DNA of 47,251 nt from Myxococcota bacterium (GTDB lineage: Bacteria; Myxococcota_A; UBA796; UBA2385). The DNA is taken from NCBI GenBank assembly GCA_023150805.1, contig JAKLKF010000056.1, positions 1 to 47,251 on the forward strand, given 5' to 3'. The notes under the pieces are model-generated. The model was given only the letters and a program-made list of their open reading frames with translations, did no database searches and had not been told where the DNA came from. Both the position numbers and the translations under genes were made by a program. Numbering within the stretch: the first letter of the stretch is position 1; every line of letters begins with the position of its first letter. Below are positions 8,057 to 15,647 of the stretch, piece after piece.

Positions 8057-8851
8057 ATGACCCGCCCCTCTGCCGCCCTCCTCCTCGCCTCCCTCCTGCC
8101 CTTCCCCCTGTTCGCCCTGGGCTGCGAGCAGGTCCAGGACATCAAGGACACGGTCGACGGCCTGACCAACCCGATGGTGGTCGAGGGCGTGCTGCTGGGC
8201 GTCGAGCCGCCGGACGTGGGCAGCGGGCTGGACCTGACGAACAGCGACTTCGCGCGCGGCACCTCGGTCAAGGCCTACCTCGCCGACGCCGGCGACCCCA
8301 CCCAGCTCGCCGACGCGCCGGTCAAGGGGGCGATGGTGCACTTCGTCAGCGACAGCAACGGCGGCCAGGTGCTGCTGCAGGACCAGCAGGACGGCAGCTA
8401 CAGCGCCAACGAGGAGGACGACGGCCTGGAGTACGTGGCAGAGCAGGTCGCCCTGACCGCCGAGCTGGGCGGGGAGCTGCGCAAGATCTCGGTGAACGCG
8501 CCGCCGATCGCCAACGCCCCGATCAACAACAGCCACGCCGCCGGCAACCCGATGAACGTCGACATCAGCGACCAGAGCTTCGACGGGCTGCTGGTGGTCG
8601 TCCTGTCCAGCTCGGGCGAGGTCGCCTTCAGCAACCTGCCGGAGACCATCGAGGAGCTCTACGACTTCACCCACGGCGAGGGTGAGCTGGCGGTCGAGAT
8701 CCCCGGCGGTGCCTTCAACCAGCCGGGCCTGTACGCGGTGGGCGTGGCGGGCACCCGCAACGCCGGCGTGGACGAGATGGAGGAGGTCAACACGGCGCTG
8801 TCGACCTTCGTGGCCGGCAAGTTCAAGTTCACCGCGGTGAACGTCGACTGA
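8057..8851 (+). CDS. Lipoprotein, beta-rich, unknown function
   Basis: 264 residues starting at ATG 8057, with GGAG upstream and a TATTCG -10-like box 31 bases before. The signal MTRPSAALLLASLLPFPLFALGC gives a predicted lipid-modified Cys23. The mature protein is acidic and beta-rich. It has a carboxypeptidase-regulatory or Ig-like pattern (APVKGAMVHFVSDSNGG followed by a QDGSYSANEED turn) and a C-terminal LYAVGVAGTRNA block. Outer-membrane lipoprotein is the likely fate; there is no catalytic motif. Its 3' end faces sppA across a GC-rich hairpin. Confidence 0.75.
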   Translation: MTRPSAALLLASLLPFPLFALGCEQVQDIKDTVDGLTNPMVVEGVLLGVEPPDVGSGLDLTNSDFARGTSVKAYLADAGDPTQLADAPVKGAMVHFVSDSNGGQVLLQDQQDGSYSANEEDDGLEYVAEQVALTAELGGELRKISVNAPPIANAPINNSHAAGNPMNVDISDQSFDGLLVVVLSSSGEVAFSNLPETIEELYDFTHGEGELAVEIPGGAFNQPGLYAVGVAGTRNAGVDEMEEVNTALSTFVAGKFKFTAVNVD

Positions 8852-8857
8852 GCGCGC

Positions 8858-8881
8858 GCCCCGGCGCCGCCCGCCCGGGGC
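8858..8881. terminator. GC hairpin between convergent genes
   Basis: GCCCCGG (8858-8864) and CCGGGGC (8875-8881) form a 7-bp stem with a 10-base loop, seven bases after the stop of the lipoprotein gene and before the stop of the convergent sppA. No U-tract. Confidence 0.4.
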
Positions 8882-8899
8882 CGACCGACGGGGGGGCGC

Positions 8900-10774
8900 C
8901 TACCGGATCTCGATGTGGCCCGGCAGCATGGCGGCCACCTGCCCCTCGGCCAGGATGCGCTGCAGGACCAGCGCGTCGTGCAGCGCGGCGGCCGCGCCGG
9001 GCGTCTCCTGGGCCAGGCGGCGCAGGGCGGCCTGGTCCAGCGCCAGGGCCGCGGCCTGCTCGACGCCGGGGTCCTTGCCCTCCAGCTCCTCCATGAGCTG
9101 CTCGACGAAGCTCTTGCGCTCGGGGAAGCGCAGGACCGTCACCTGGTCGAGGGGAACCCCGGCCCCGGTCAGCTCGAGCGCCTTGTCCACCGCGGTGTCC
9201 AGGCCCCCCAGCTCGTCGACCAGGCCCCGCTCCAGCGCCTGCTGCCCGGTCCAGACCCGGCCCTGGGCGACGGCGTGCAGCTCGTCGAAGCCCATGTCCC
9301 GGCCCTGGGCGGCCTTGGTGACGAAGGTGTCGTAGAAGACCTGCAGGAAGCGGCGGAAGCGCTCGCGGCCAGGCTCGTCGAAGTCGTGCATGCCCGAGAA
9401 GATGGTGGCCTGGGCGCCGCGCTGGGTGGTGTGGTGGCTCAGGCCCAGCTTGGCCATCGCCCCCGAGAGGTTCATCTTGCCGCCGAAGACCCCGATCGAG
9501 CCGGTCAACGTGCCCGGCTCGGCCACGATGTGGTCGGCGCCCATGCTGATGTAGTAGCCGCCGCTGGCCGCGTAGTCGCCCATGCTGACGACCACCGGCT
9601 TGACGGCGCGGGTGAGCATCAGCTCCCGCCAGATGGCGTCGCTGGCGCTGCCCGAGCCGCCCGGCGAGTTGACCCGCAGCACGACGGCGTCGATGTCCTC
9701 GTCCTCGCGCAGCTCGCGGAGCTGGCTGCAGACGGTGCGGTCGCCGATCGACTGCCCCCCGAAGATGCTCTCCCCGCTGGACCCGTTGACGATGGCCCCC
9801 TCGGCGTACAGCACGGCGATGCGGGTGTCGTGCTTCTTCTTCCAGGCGCTGCGCCGGTCGCGCAGGTACTCCCGGAAGTGGCGGAGCTCGTGGCGCTCCT
9901 CCTCTTCGGTCGCCGCCTCGGCGGCCGCCTGGCCGGGGGCCGGCCGCGGCGGGATGGGCTGCTCCTCCTGCGCCACGCCGCCGTGCCTCTCGACCTGGTC
10001 CTTGACCTGGTCGCGGAAGGCGAGGCGGTCGACCATCCCGCGCTCCAGCGCGTCGGCGGGGGAGAGGGGAGGGTCGTCGACCAGGGCGAGGGCCTGCTCG
10101 GTGCTGAGGCCGCGGCTCTCGGCGATGCCGGCCACGAGCTGGCCATAGAGCGAGTCCAGCAGCTCGGTCATCGCCAGCGCGGCGGGCTCGGAGGGGCCCG
10201 TGCGCTCATAGGGCTCGACGGCGCTCTTGAAGTCGCCCACGTGCTCGAAGTTGGCGTGCACGTCCAGCTTCTCCAGCGTGCCCGCGTAGTAGGTCTGCGT
10301 CACCTGGAGGCCGTTGACCAGCATGACCCCGGTCGGCATGACCTGGAGCTCGTCGCAGGCGCTGCCGACGTAGTACTCCTTGTTCGACCAGGCCTCGGCC
10401 CAGGCGATGCAGCGCTTGCCGCTCTGCCGGTAGTCCAGCAGGGCCTGGCGCAGCTCCTGGGCCTGGGCCCAGCCCGCGCCCAGGTCGCCGACCTCGACCA
10501 GCAGGCCGGGGACCTCGGCGTCGGTGGCCGCGTCGCGGATCATCCGGGTCAGCTCGGTGGTCAGGGGCGGCAGGTCCGCCGGGTCGTCGAACAGGCCCGG
10601 GGTGGCCGGCGCGTCGGCCAGCCCTTCGAGCTTCACGTAGAGCCAGCGCTGATCGTCACCCAGCTCGGCGAGGTCGTCCCGCGTGAGCAGGACGGCGGCG
10701 ACGGTGACGGCGGCCACGATGACCAGGCCGATGGCCGTCACCCAGAGCAGCAGGCGGGTTCCCTTGCGGGCCAT
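8900..10774 (-). CDS. sppA: Signal peptide peptidase SppA (67K type)
   Basis: 624 residues, the double-domain form of the S49 peptidase. It has one N-terminal membrane helix (residues 9-30) and two ClpP-like halves. The general base Lys sits in GDFKSAVEP (Lys183) and the nucleophile in DYAASGGYYIS (Ser404), the expected Lys/Ser dyad split across the halves. LRVNSPGGSGSASD and GTLTGSIGVFGGK are also typical. It degrades cleaved signal peptides and other hydrophobic peptides in the membrane. A charged linker (about 270-315, Glu/Arg-rich) between the halves is a local peculiarity. I chose ATG 10774 (MARKGTRLLLW), directly before the membrane helix. A GGTTAGACC promoter-like box lies about 55 bases upstream. 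Confidence 0.93.
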   Translation of the reverse strand: MARKGTRLLLWVTAIGLVIVAAVTVAAVLLTRDDLAELGDDQRWLYVKLEGLADAPATPGLFDDPADLPPLTTELTRMIRDAATDAEVPGLLVEVGDLGAGWAQAQELRQALLDYRQSGKRCIAWAEAWSNKEYYVGSACDELQVMPTGVMLVNGLQVTQTYYAGTLEKLDVHANFEHVGDFKSAVEPYERTGPSEPAALAMTELLDSLYGQLVAGIAESRGLSTEQALALVDDPPLSPADALERGMVDRLAFRDQVKDQVERHGGVAQEEQPIPPRPAPGQAAAEAATEEEERHELRHFREYLRDRRSAWKKKHDTRIAVLYAEGAIVNGSSGESIFGGQSIGDRTVCSQLRELREDEDIDAVVLRVNSPGGSGSASDAIWRELMLTRAVKPVVVSMGDYAASGGYYISMGADHIVAEPGTLTGSIGVFGGKMNLSGAMAKLGLSHHTTQRGAQATIFSGMHDFDEPGRERFRRFLQVFYDTFVTKAAQGRDMGFDELHAVAQGRVWTGQQALERGLVDELGGLDTAVDKALELTGAGVPLDQVTVLRFPERKSFVEQLMEELEGKDPGVEQAAALALDQAALRRLAQETPGAAAALHDALVLQRILAEGQVAAMLPGHIEIR

Positions 10775-10867
10775 GGACGCATCCTCGGAGGTGTGCGGAG
10801 CAGGAGTGGACCTGTCCTCCCGAGGAGGTCTAACCGGCACCACCATCGGCGCGGTGGGCGGGCGACC

Positions 10868-12019
10868 TCAGCGCGCGGGCCGCCAGCAGTCGCGGCGGTG
10901 CGGCTCGAGCCAGTCCAGCACCATGGGGAACACTTCCTGCGCGGCGCGGCGCCCCACCAGCAGGTCCAGGTGGCCCCAGCCCTCCCCCAGCTCCTCCCAG
11001 CACACGTCGCGGGCGTCGAGCTGCTCGGCGGCCGGCTTCGCCGCGGCGGGGGGGCAGGCGCGGTCGCCGCGCGCCGCGACGACCATCACCGGCAGCCGCA
11101 CCGCGGAGAGCGCCGCGAGGTAGTCGAAGCGATCGTGCCGGTCGCACAGGGTGCCGGTGGCGATCCAGCGGGCCACCTGGCGGACCATTCCCAGGTGGAG
11201 GTCGTCGACACCGTCCAGCATCAGCCCGCGCAGGTCGGGCCCGGAGGTGTCTCCGGCCAGCGCGCCCAGCGGCGTGGGGCCCCCCAGCGGCGCCAGGGCG
11301 CGGTGCAGCGTCCGGGCCGGCACGCGCCAGCCCTGGGGCAGCAGCGGCCCGGCCAGGGCGGCCAGGCGCGCCGCGCTGGCCGGGACCTCGAAGCGGACGG
11401 GGGCGCACAAGGCGACGCCCGCGACCAGGTCCTCGGCGCCGCCGCGCGCCAGGTGTCCGTACAGGAGCTGGCCTCCCAGCGCGTGGCCGACCCACAGCAC
11501 CCGGTCGGCGCCCGAGACCCGTCGCACCGCCGCCAGCGCCGCCGGCAGGTCCAGGTCGACGATGTCGTCGAAGTCGAAGGCGCCGGGGTGGGGTGGAGCG
11601 ACGGCGTCCCGATCCCCGCGGTGCTCGAGCAGGTAGACGTCGTAGCCGCGCTGCCAGGCCGCACGGGCCAGGCTCTGGCCCTCGCGGAAGTCCAGCGCCG
11701 CGTGGTTCACGCCGAGGCCGTGGGCCAGCACCAGCGGCTCGCCGCGGGCGCCGGCGCGAGGGGGGTAGCGCCACAGCGGCGCCTCCCAGCCGTCGGCGGC
11801 CTGGTAGTAGACGCGGTCCGGCGGCTGCCCGTCGGCGCGGTTCGCGAAGTCCTCGCGCGGGTGCCGCGCGCTCCACGCCACCTCCGCCGCTGCCCGGACG
11901 ATCAGCGCGCTGAGGTCGAAGGTCGATCCGCCCGGAGCCGCGTCGGGCGAGGGGTGCTGGGGCAGCTCCGGCCCGGAGGCGGGAGGAGGCAGGGGCGCGG
12001 CGGCAGGGCCGCGGCTCAC
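10868..12019 (-). CDS. Alpha/beta hydrolase-fold protein with Ala in place of the nucleophile
   Basis: About 383 residues. It has the hydrolase core: oxyanion region VLAHGLGVNHAALDF, nucleophile elbow VLWVGHALGGQLL, acid strand VMVVAARGDRACPP, and terminal base GEGWGHLDLL. The elbow reads G-H-A-L-G, so the expected Ser is Ala (codon GCG, 11480-11482), while the Asp and His positions persist. The layout resembles PhaC/LipA-type hydrolases in which a LEHRGDRD loop follows the first strands. I start at GTG 12019 (GTG 12022 is equally possible) because GGGAG precedes it and third-position G+C is high only from there on. GTG 12229 would add 70 Pro-rich residues with non-coding-like codon use. Probably non-catalytic or using another nucleophile. 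Confidence 0.8.
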   Translation of the reverse strand: MSRGPAAAPLPPPASGPELPQHPSPDAAPGGSTFDLSALIVRAAAEVAWSARHPREDFANRADGQPPDRVYYQAADGWEAPLWRYPPRAGARGEPLVLAHGLGVNHAALDFREGQSLARAAWQRGYDVYLLEHRGDRDAVAPPHPGAFDFDDIVDLDLPAALAAVRRVSGADRVLWVGHALGGQLLYGHLARGGAEDLVAGVALCAPVRFEVPASAARLAALAGPLLPQGWRVPARTLHRALAPLGGPTPLGALAGDTSGPDLRGLMLDGVDDLHLGMVRQVARWIATGTLCDRHDRFDYLAALSAVRLPVMVVAARGDRACPPAAAKPAAEQLDARDVCWEELGEGWGHLDLLVGRRAAQEVFPMVLDWLEPHRRDCWRPAR

Positions 12020-12094
12020 CACCTGCTCCCGGAGCGCTGGTGGCGTCCCCCTGGGGACAGGACCCGCCGCAGGCGAACAGCGGGAACAGGGGTG

Positions 12095-12120
12095 GTGACC
12101 TCTTCGCCCGGCGAGGTCAC
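12095..12120. promoter_or_regulatory. Leader hairpin
   Basis: GTGACCTC (12095-12102) pairs perfectly with GAGGTCAC (12113-12120) around a 10-base loop. It lies in the probable 5' leader of the hydrolase gene, about 75 bases before its GTG start, so it could attenuate or stabilise the message. Confidence 0.4.
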
Positions 12121-12258
12121 GACCCGCAGCAGCGGGAAGGACAGCAGGGGTCGGCTGGGTGCGGACATCGAGCTCAGCGGTCGGCGGGTCCTGTCCAGGG
12201 GGTTCCGGGAGGTCGCCCTCCCGGTGCACCCGCAGACGGTAGCACGTGCGAAAGAAAA

Positions 12259-12271
12259 CGCAACGTTTGCG
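12259..12271. promoter_or_regulatory. Short inverted repeat CGCAA-N3-TTGCG
   Basis: Perfect 5-bp arms with a 3-base centre, just upstream of the predicted hydrolase -10 box and within the AT-richer patch. A possible operator; short enough to be chance. Confidence 0.3.
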
Positions 12272-12314
12272 AGAAGATGATGCAGAACAGCGTCGGCCCG
12301 TCGAACCTAAGTGG

Positions 12315-12326
12315 TTGACGTGTCAA
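12315..12326. promoter_or_regulatory. Palindrome TTGAC-GT-GTCAA
   Basis: Perfect 5-bp arms and a 2-base centre, about 75 bases from the end of the ppiD-like gene and 90 bases upstream of the hydrolase -10 box. It contains -35-like sequences on both strands, but no -10 lies at 16-18 bases, so an operator is the better reading. Confidence 0.35.
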
Positions 12327-12399
12327 CAGTTATGGGCCCGGACGTGCGTGCACGTGGCCCCGGACGGGGGCCACGCGGCCGCGGCGCGCGCCGGAGGCG

Positions 12400-13881
12400 C
12401 TACTGCCGCATCAGGCGTTCGACGCGGGCGCGGGACACCAGGTCCTGCTGCCACTGCTCCAGCACGACCTGCTGCTTCTCCTGCAGGAGCTGCACGCGGA
12501 CCAGGTCCTTGAGCATCTCGAACTGCGCGGCGTCCGCGCCCGACCAGGCGCTCACCTCGGCCACGATCCGGCCGCCCTCCACCGGGTAGACGCCGTCGAG
12601 CACGCCAGCGCCGCCCTTGTCGCTGACGGCCTGCGCCAGGGTGGAGGCCACGCCGATGCCCGGCAGGAAGCTCTCCTGCGGCGAGAAGCGGCCCGAGGTG
12701 CGCAGCTCCAGGCCCAGCTCGGCGATCATCGCCTCGGGCGGCGCGCCCGCCTCCTTCCAGGCGGCCAGCAGCTTGTCGGCGCGCTCGGTGGCCAGCGCCG
12801 TCGCCCGCTCCCTGGAGATGAGGCCGCGGGCGATGTCGCGCTTGACCTCGTCCAGGGGCGTCTCGCTGGCCTCCAGCACCTGGTCGACGCGGAGCAGGAC
12901 CAGCCCCCGGTCGGTCTCGACCACGTCGCTGAGCTTGCCGGCGCCGGCGGCCAGGGCGGCGGCCGCGAGCTGGGGCTCGATGACGGGCTCGGGCACCAGG
13001 CCCGCGTCGCCGCCGTTCTCGGCCGAGAGATCCTCGGACCACCGCCGCGCCAGCTCCGCGAAGTCGGCGCCCGCCTGGGCCTGGGCCTTGATCTCGTCCA
13101 TGCGCGCGCGCAGGTCCTCGTCGCTGACGCCGGCCACCTCCTTGCGCAGCAGGATGCGGTGGAAGCCGATGCGCCGGGGCTGGCTGTAGAGACGGGCCTT
13201 GTCGGCCTCGTAGGCCGCGGAGACCTTGTCGGCGCTGGCGGCGAGGTAGGCGTCGACGTCCGCCTCGGGCACGGTGAGGCCGGCGGCGAGCTCGGCGTCG
13301 GAGAGGCGGACGAAGCGCAGCTCGGCCTGGGTGGCCGTGCGCTCGTACAGGTCGCGGACCTCGGCCTCGGAGACCGAGACGCTGGCCACCACCACCTCGC
13401 GCAGCTTGTTGCGCAGCATCTCCTCGCGGATCTGCTCCTCGAAGCGGCCCTTGGTCAGGCCCATGCGCTTGAGCGTGCGCCCGTACAGCTCGGAGGAGAA
13501 CTCGCCCTTGTCGTCCTTGAACGCATCGATCTCGAGGATGTAGCGCTGCATCTCCTCGGTGCTGACCTCGAGGCCCACCCGCAGGGACTCCTGCACCAGG
13601 ACCCGGTCGGTGATGAGCTCCTCCAGCACCTGCTTGGAGAGCGCGTTGACCTGGTCCTCGTCCATCGTGCCGCCGCCGATGTCCCGGACCCGCGTGCGCA
13701 TGACCCGCTGCAGCTCGGTGTCGGTGATGCGCTCGCCGTTGACCTGGGCGATGGCCTGGGTGGACTGCATGCCCGCGCCCGTGCCCACGCCCCAGAAGAC
13801 GAAGACCAGGACGATCAGGACGAACACGACCCGCATCACGGTGCTGTCGGTCGAGCCGCGGATCTTCTCCATCACGGACAT
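12400..13881 (-). CDS. ppiD: PpiD/SurA-like periplasmic peptidyl-prolyl isomerase (foldase)
   Basis: 493 residues: an N-terminal membrane anchor (VMRVVFVLIVLVFVFWGVG, about residues 15-33), a SurA_N-type chaperone region (about 45-210, with NGERITDTELQRVMR), a parvulin domain (about 240-345, with RIGFHRILLRKE and ARRWSEDLSAENGGDAGLV), and a long C-terminal helical/PpiD tail. This is the standard PpiD layout: an inner-membrane-anchored chaperone for newly secreted outer-membrane proteins. ATG 13881 (MSVMEKIRGSTDS) follows AGAGGTG, and a -35/-10 pair lies just upstream. It is somewhat shorter than the enterobacterial protein (about 620 residues). Confidence 0.88.
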   Translation of the reverse strand: MSVMEKIRGSTDSTVMRVVFVLIVLVFVFWGVGTGAGMQSTQAIAQVNGERITDTELQRVMRTRVRDIGGGTMDEDQVNALSKQVLEELITDRVLVQESLRVGLEVSTEEMQRYILEIDAFKDDKGEFSSELYGRTLKRMGLTKGRFEEQIREEMLRNKLREVVVASVSVSEAEVRDLYERTATQAELRFVRLSDAELAAGLTVPEADVDAYLAASADKVSAAYEADKARLYSQPRRIGFHRILLRKEVAGVSDEDLRARMDEIKAQAQAGADFAELARRWSEDLSAENGGDAGLVPEPVIEPQLAAAALAAGAGKLSDVVETDRGLVLLRVDQVLEASETPLDEVKRDIARGLISRERATALATERADKLLAAWKEAGAPPEAMIAELGLELRTSGRFSPQESFLPGIGVASTLAQAVSDKGGAGVLDGVYPVEGGRIVAEVSAWSGADAAQFEMLKDLVRVQLLQEKQQVVLEQWQQDLVSRARVERLMRQ

Positions 13882-13900
13882 GGGCACCTCTGAGCCGGCG

Positions 13901-13929
13901 GGCCTAGCCGCTGCCGGCCCCGCGGGCAA
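13901..13929 (-). promoter_or_regulatory. Putative promoter of the ppiD-like gene
   Basis: On the minus strand: -35 TTGCCC (13929-13924), a 17-base spacer, and -10 TAGGCC (13906-13901). This gives a leader of about 15 bases that still contains the AGAGGTG ribosome binding site. Confidence 0.45.
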
Positions 13930-14025
13930 GCCGGCGCGTGGGATCGCGCCTGCGGCGAGGCGGCCGGCGCGCAGGAGAGAAGGGCAGGAAGTGCCCGCGC
14001 CTCGCACCGGGCGCCTCCCGTGTTA

Positions 14026-14043
14026 GTCTCGACTCGTCAAGAC
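14026..14043. promoter_or_regulatory. Imperfect 18-bp palindrome upstream of mreB
   Basis: GTCT-C-GAC-TC-GTC-A-AGAC, overlapping the TAGTCT -10-like box at 14024-14029 in the divergent ppiD/mreB region. The position fits an operator. A pyrimidine-rich tract of about 75 bases (14048-14123) follows up to the mreB start and has no clear ribosome binding site. Confidence 0.35.
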
Positions 14044-14123
14044 TGGCCTTCCCCTCCGCCTCTGCTCTCCGCGCCCGCGCGCCCCGCCGCTCCTCTCCTC
14101 CTCCCTCCCTCCACCCGGTCCCC

Positions 14124-15152
14124 ATGCTCCAGTCCATGCTCGGGGCCCTGTCGGCCGATCTGGCCATCGACATGGGCACCTCCCACACCCGCATCTACGT
14201 GCGCGGCCGCGGCGTGGTCTGTTGCCAGGCCAGCGCGGTGGCGATCCACGAGGACGGCGGGGGCCGCCGCCGCGTGCTGTGCGTCGGCGACGCGGCGCGC
14301 GACATGCTCGGGCGCACGCCGCCCGACATCCGGGTCGTCCAGCCGGTGCGCGACGGCGTGATCGCCGACTTCGACGTGGCCGAGGCGATGCTGCGCCACC
14401 TCGTGCTCCAGGTGCAGGGCCGCCGGCTGTGGGTGGGGCCGCGGGCCGCGGTCTGCATCCCCTACGGCACCCCGGACATGGAGCGGCGGGCCCTGCGGGA
14501 GTCGGCCGAGGCCAGCGGCGCGCGCGAGGTGGTCCTGGTCGAGCAGCCGCTGGCCTGCGCGGTCGGCGCCGAGCTGCCGGTCGAGGACGCGCGCGGCCAC
14601 ATGGTGGTCGACGTCGGCGGCGGCACGACGACGGTGGCGGTGCTGTCGCTGGGCGGCGTGGTGCACCACCACCGCATCAAGCTGGGCGGCACGCACCTGG
14701 ACCAGGCGATCGCCCACTACCTGCGGGAGCACCACGGCCTGCTGGTCGGCCCGCGGACCGCCGAGGAGGTCAAGCTGCACCTGGGCGGCGCGCTGCCCCG
14801 GGTGGGCGGCGAGGCGCTGGAGGTGCGCGGGCGCGCGCAGGACAGCGGCTGGCCCCGCGCGACCGTGATCGACGGCGAGCAGGTCTTCCACGCGATGGCC
14901 GAGCCGGTCCGGCTGATCATCGACGCCGTGCTGTCGGCGCTGGAGCACACCCCGCCCGACCTGGCCAGCGACGTGGCCGAGTCCGGGATCGTGCTCACCG
15001 GCGGCGGCGCCGCCCTGCGCGACCTGGATCGTGCGCTGGGCGAGGCGACCGGGCTGCCGGTGGTGGTCCCCGACGCCCCGCACTGCACCGCGGTGGTGGG
15101 CGCCGCGGCCCTGGTGGATCGCCCGGCGCCCGCGCCAGCCGTGGCCGTCTGA
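14124..15152 (+). CDS. mreB: Actin-like cell-shape protein MreB
   Basis: 342 residues, the usual MreB length. Phosphate-1 motif LAIDMGTSHTRIYVRGRG near residue 13, phosphate-2 motif VVDVGGGTTTVAVLSLGG in the middle, and adenosine motif GIVLTGGGAALRDLD near the C terminus. It polymerises under the inner membrane and guides cell-wall elongation. The phosphate-1 loop reads MGTSHTR where MreB usually has LGTANTL, so it is a somewhat divergent copy. mreC/mreD are not adjacent. ATG 14124 and 14136 are both possible; no Shine-Dalgarno is seen in the pyrimidine-rich leader. Its stop lies three bases from the stop of the convergent thioredoxin gene. Confidence 0.88.
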   Translation: MLQSMLGALSADLAIDMGTSHTRIYVRGRGVVCCQASAVAIHEDGGGRRRVLCVGDAARDMLGRTPPDIRVVQPVRDGVIADFDVAEAMLRHLVLQVQGRRLWVGPRAAVCIPYGTPDMERRALRESAEASGAREVVLVEQPLACAVGAELPVEDARGHMVVDVGGGTTTVAVLSLGGVVHHHRIKLGGTHLDQAIAHYLREHHGLLVGPRTAEEVKLHLGGALPRVGGEALEVRGRAQDSGWPRATVIDGEQVFHAMAEPVRLIIDAVLSALEHTPPDLASDVAESGIVLTGGGAALRDLDRALGEATGLPVVVPDAPHCTAVVGAAALVDRPAPAPAVAV

Positions 15153-15155
15153 GCG

Positions 15156-15491
15156 CTACTGGAAGAGCACCCGGCTGACGAAGTCGTCGAGCTGCTTGCC
15201 GTTGAGCGCCCCGACGTGGGTGGCGACCTGGCTGCCGCCGTCGAAGAGCATCAGCGTCGGCACGCCACGGATCCCGTACTTCATCGGGGAGCGCGGGTTG
15301 CTGTCGATGTCCAGCTTGCAGACCTTGAGCTTGCCCGACTGCTTGTCGGCCACCGCGTCGATGAGGGGGGCGATGCGCTGACAGGGGCCGCACCAGGTCG
15401 CGGTGAAGTCGAGCAGCACGGGGACGCTGCTCTGGAGGACCTCAGCTTCGAAGCTGGCGTCGGAGACGATGACGACCTTTTCGCTGGCCAT
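15156..15491 (-). CDS. trxA: Thioredoxin
   Basis: 111 residues with the redox motif TWCGPCQRIAPL, cis-Pro loop GIRGVPTLMLFDGG, and the usual beta-alpha thioredoxin fold. It reduces protein disulfides in the cytoplasm, with thioredoxin reductase as its partner. There is no signal peptide, so it is cytoplasmic. ATG 15491 (MASEKVVIV) is the only good start. It is convergent with mreB and divergent from the J-domain protein. Confidence 0.93.
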   Translation of the reverse strand: MASEKVVIVSDASFEAEVLQSSVPVLLDFTATWCGPCQRIAPLIDAVADKQSGKLKVCKLDIDSNPRSPMKYGIRGVPTLMLFDGGSQVATHVGALNGKQLDDFVSRVLFQ

Positions 15492-15647
15492 GGGGACATC
15501 CGGGAGGGGAGGGGAGGAGGGGGGGCGAGGGGCGCGGGCTGCGAACCGCGACGCCACCATGTAGGATCGGCGACCACGGGGAGCAAGACCCGAACCGCAA
15601 CGCACGGCGTCGTCCCCCGCGGGTGCTCCTCTCGACCTGGAGTCCAC

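Larger units (their letters stand above)
12020..12399. other. Long leader and intergenic region upstream of the hydrolase
   Basis: About 380 bases with no convincing gene. It holds a minus-strand -10-like TACCGT (12236-12241), a strong hairpin at 12095-12120 in what would be a roughly 200-base leader, and two short palindromes at 12259-12271 and 12315-12326 in a noticeably AT-richer patch. The hydrolase frame is open through 12229, but codon third positions are not GC-biased there, so I treat it as untranslated leader. Confidence 0.5.

Noticed and set aside
10868..12229. Hydrolase starting at GTG 12229
   Set aside because: The 70 extra codons have many A/T third positions, unlike the body of the gene. 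GTG 12019/12022 has GGGAG upstream.
8915..12280. Open frame of about 1,120 codons on the plus strand opposite sppA and the hydrolase
   Set aside because: Shadow of strongly GC3 minus-strand genes; the translation is low-complexity with no family motif. The same applies to the very long frames at about 29859-34274 and 37335-40712.
12315..12341. TTGAC palindrome as a -35 element
   Set aside because: No TA-containing -10 at 16-18 bases on either strand.
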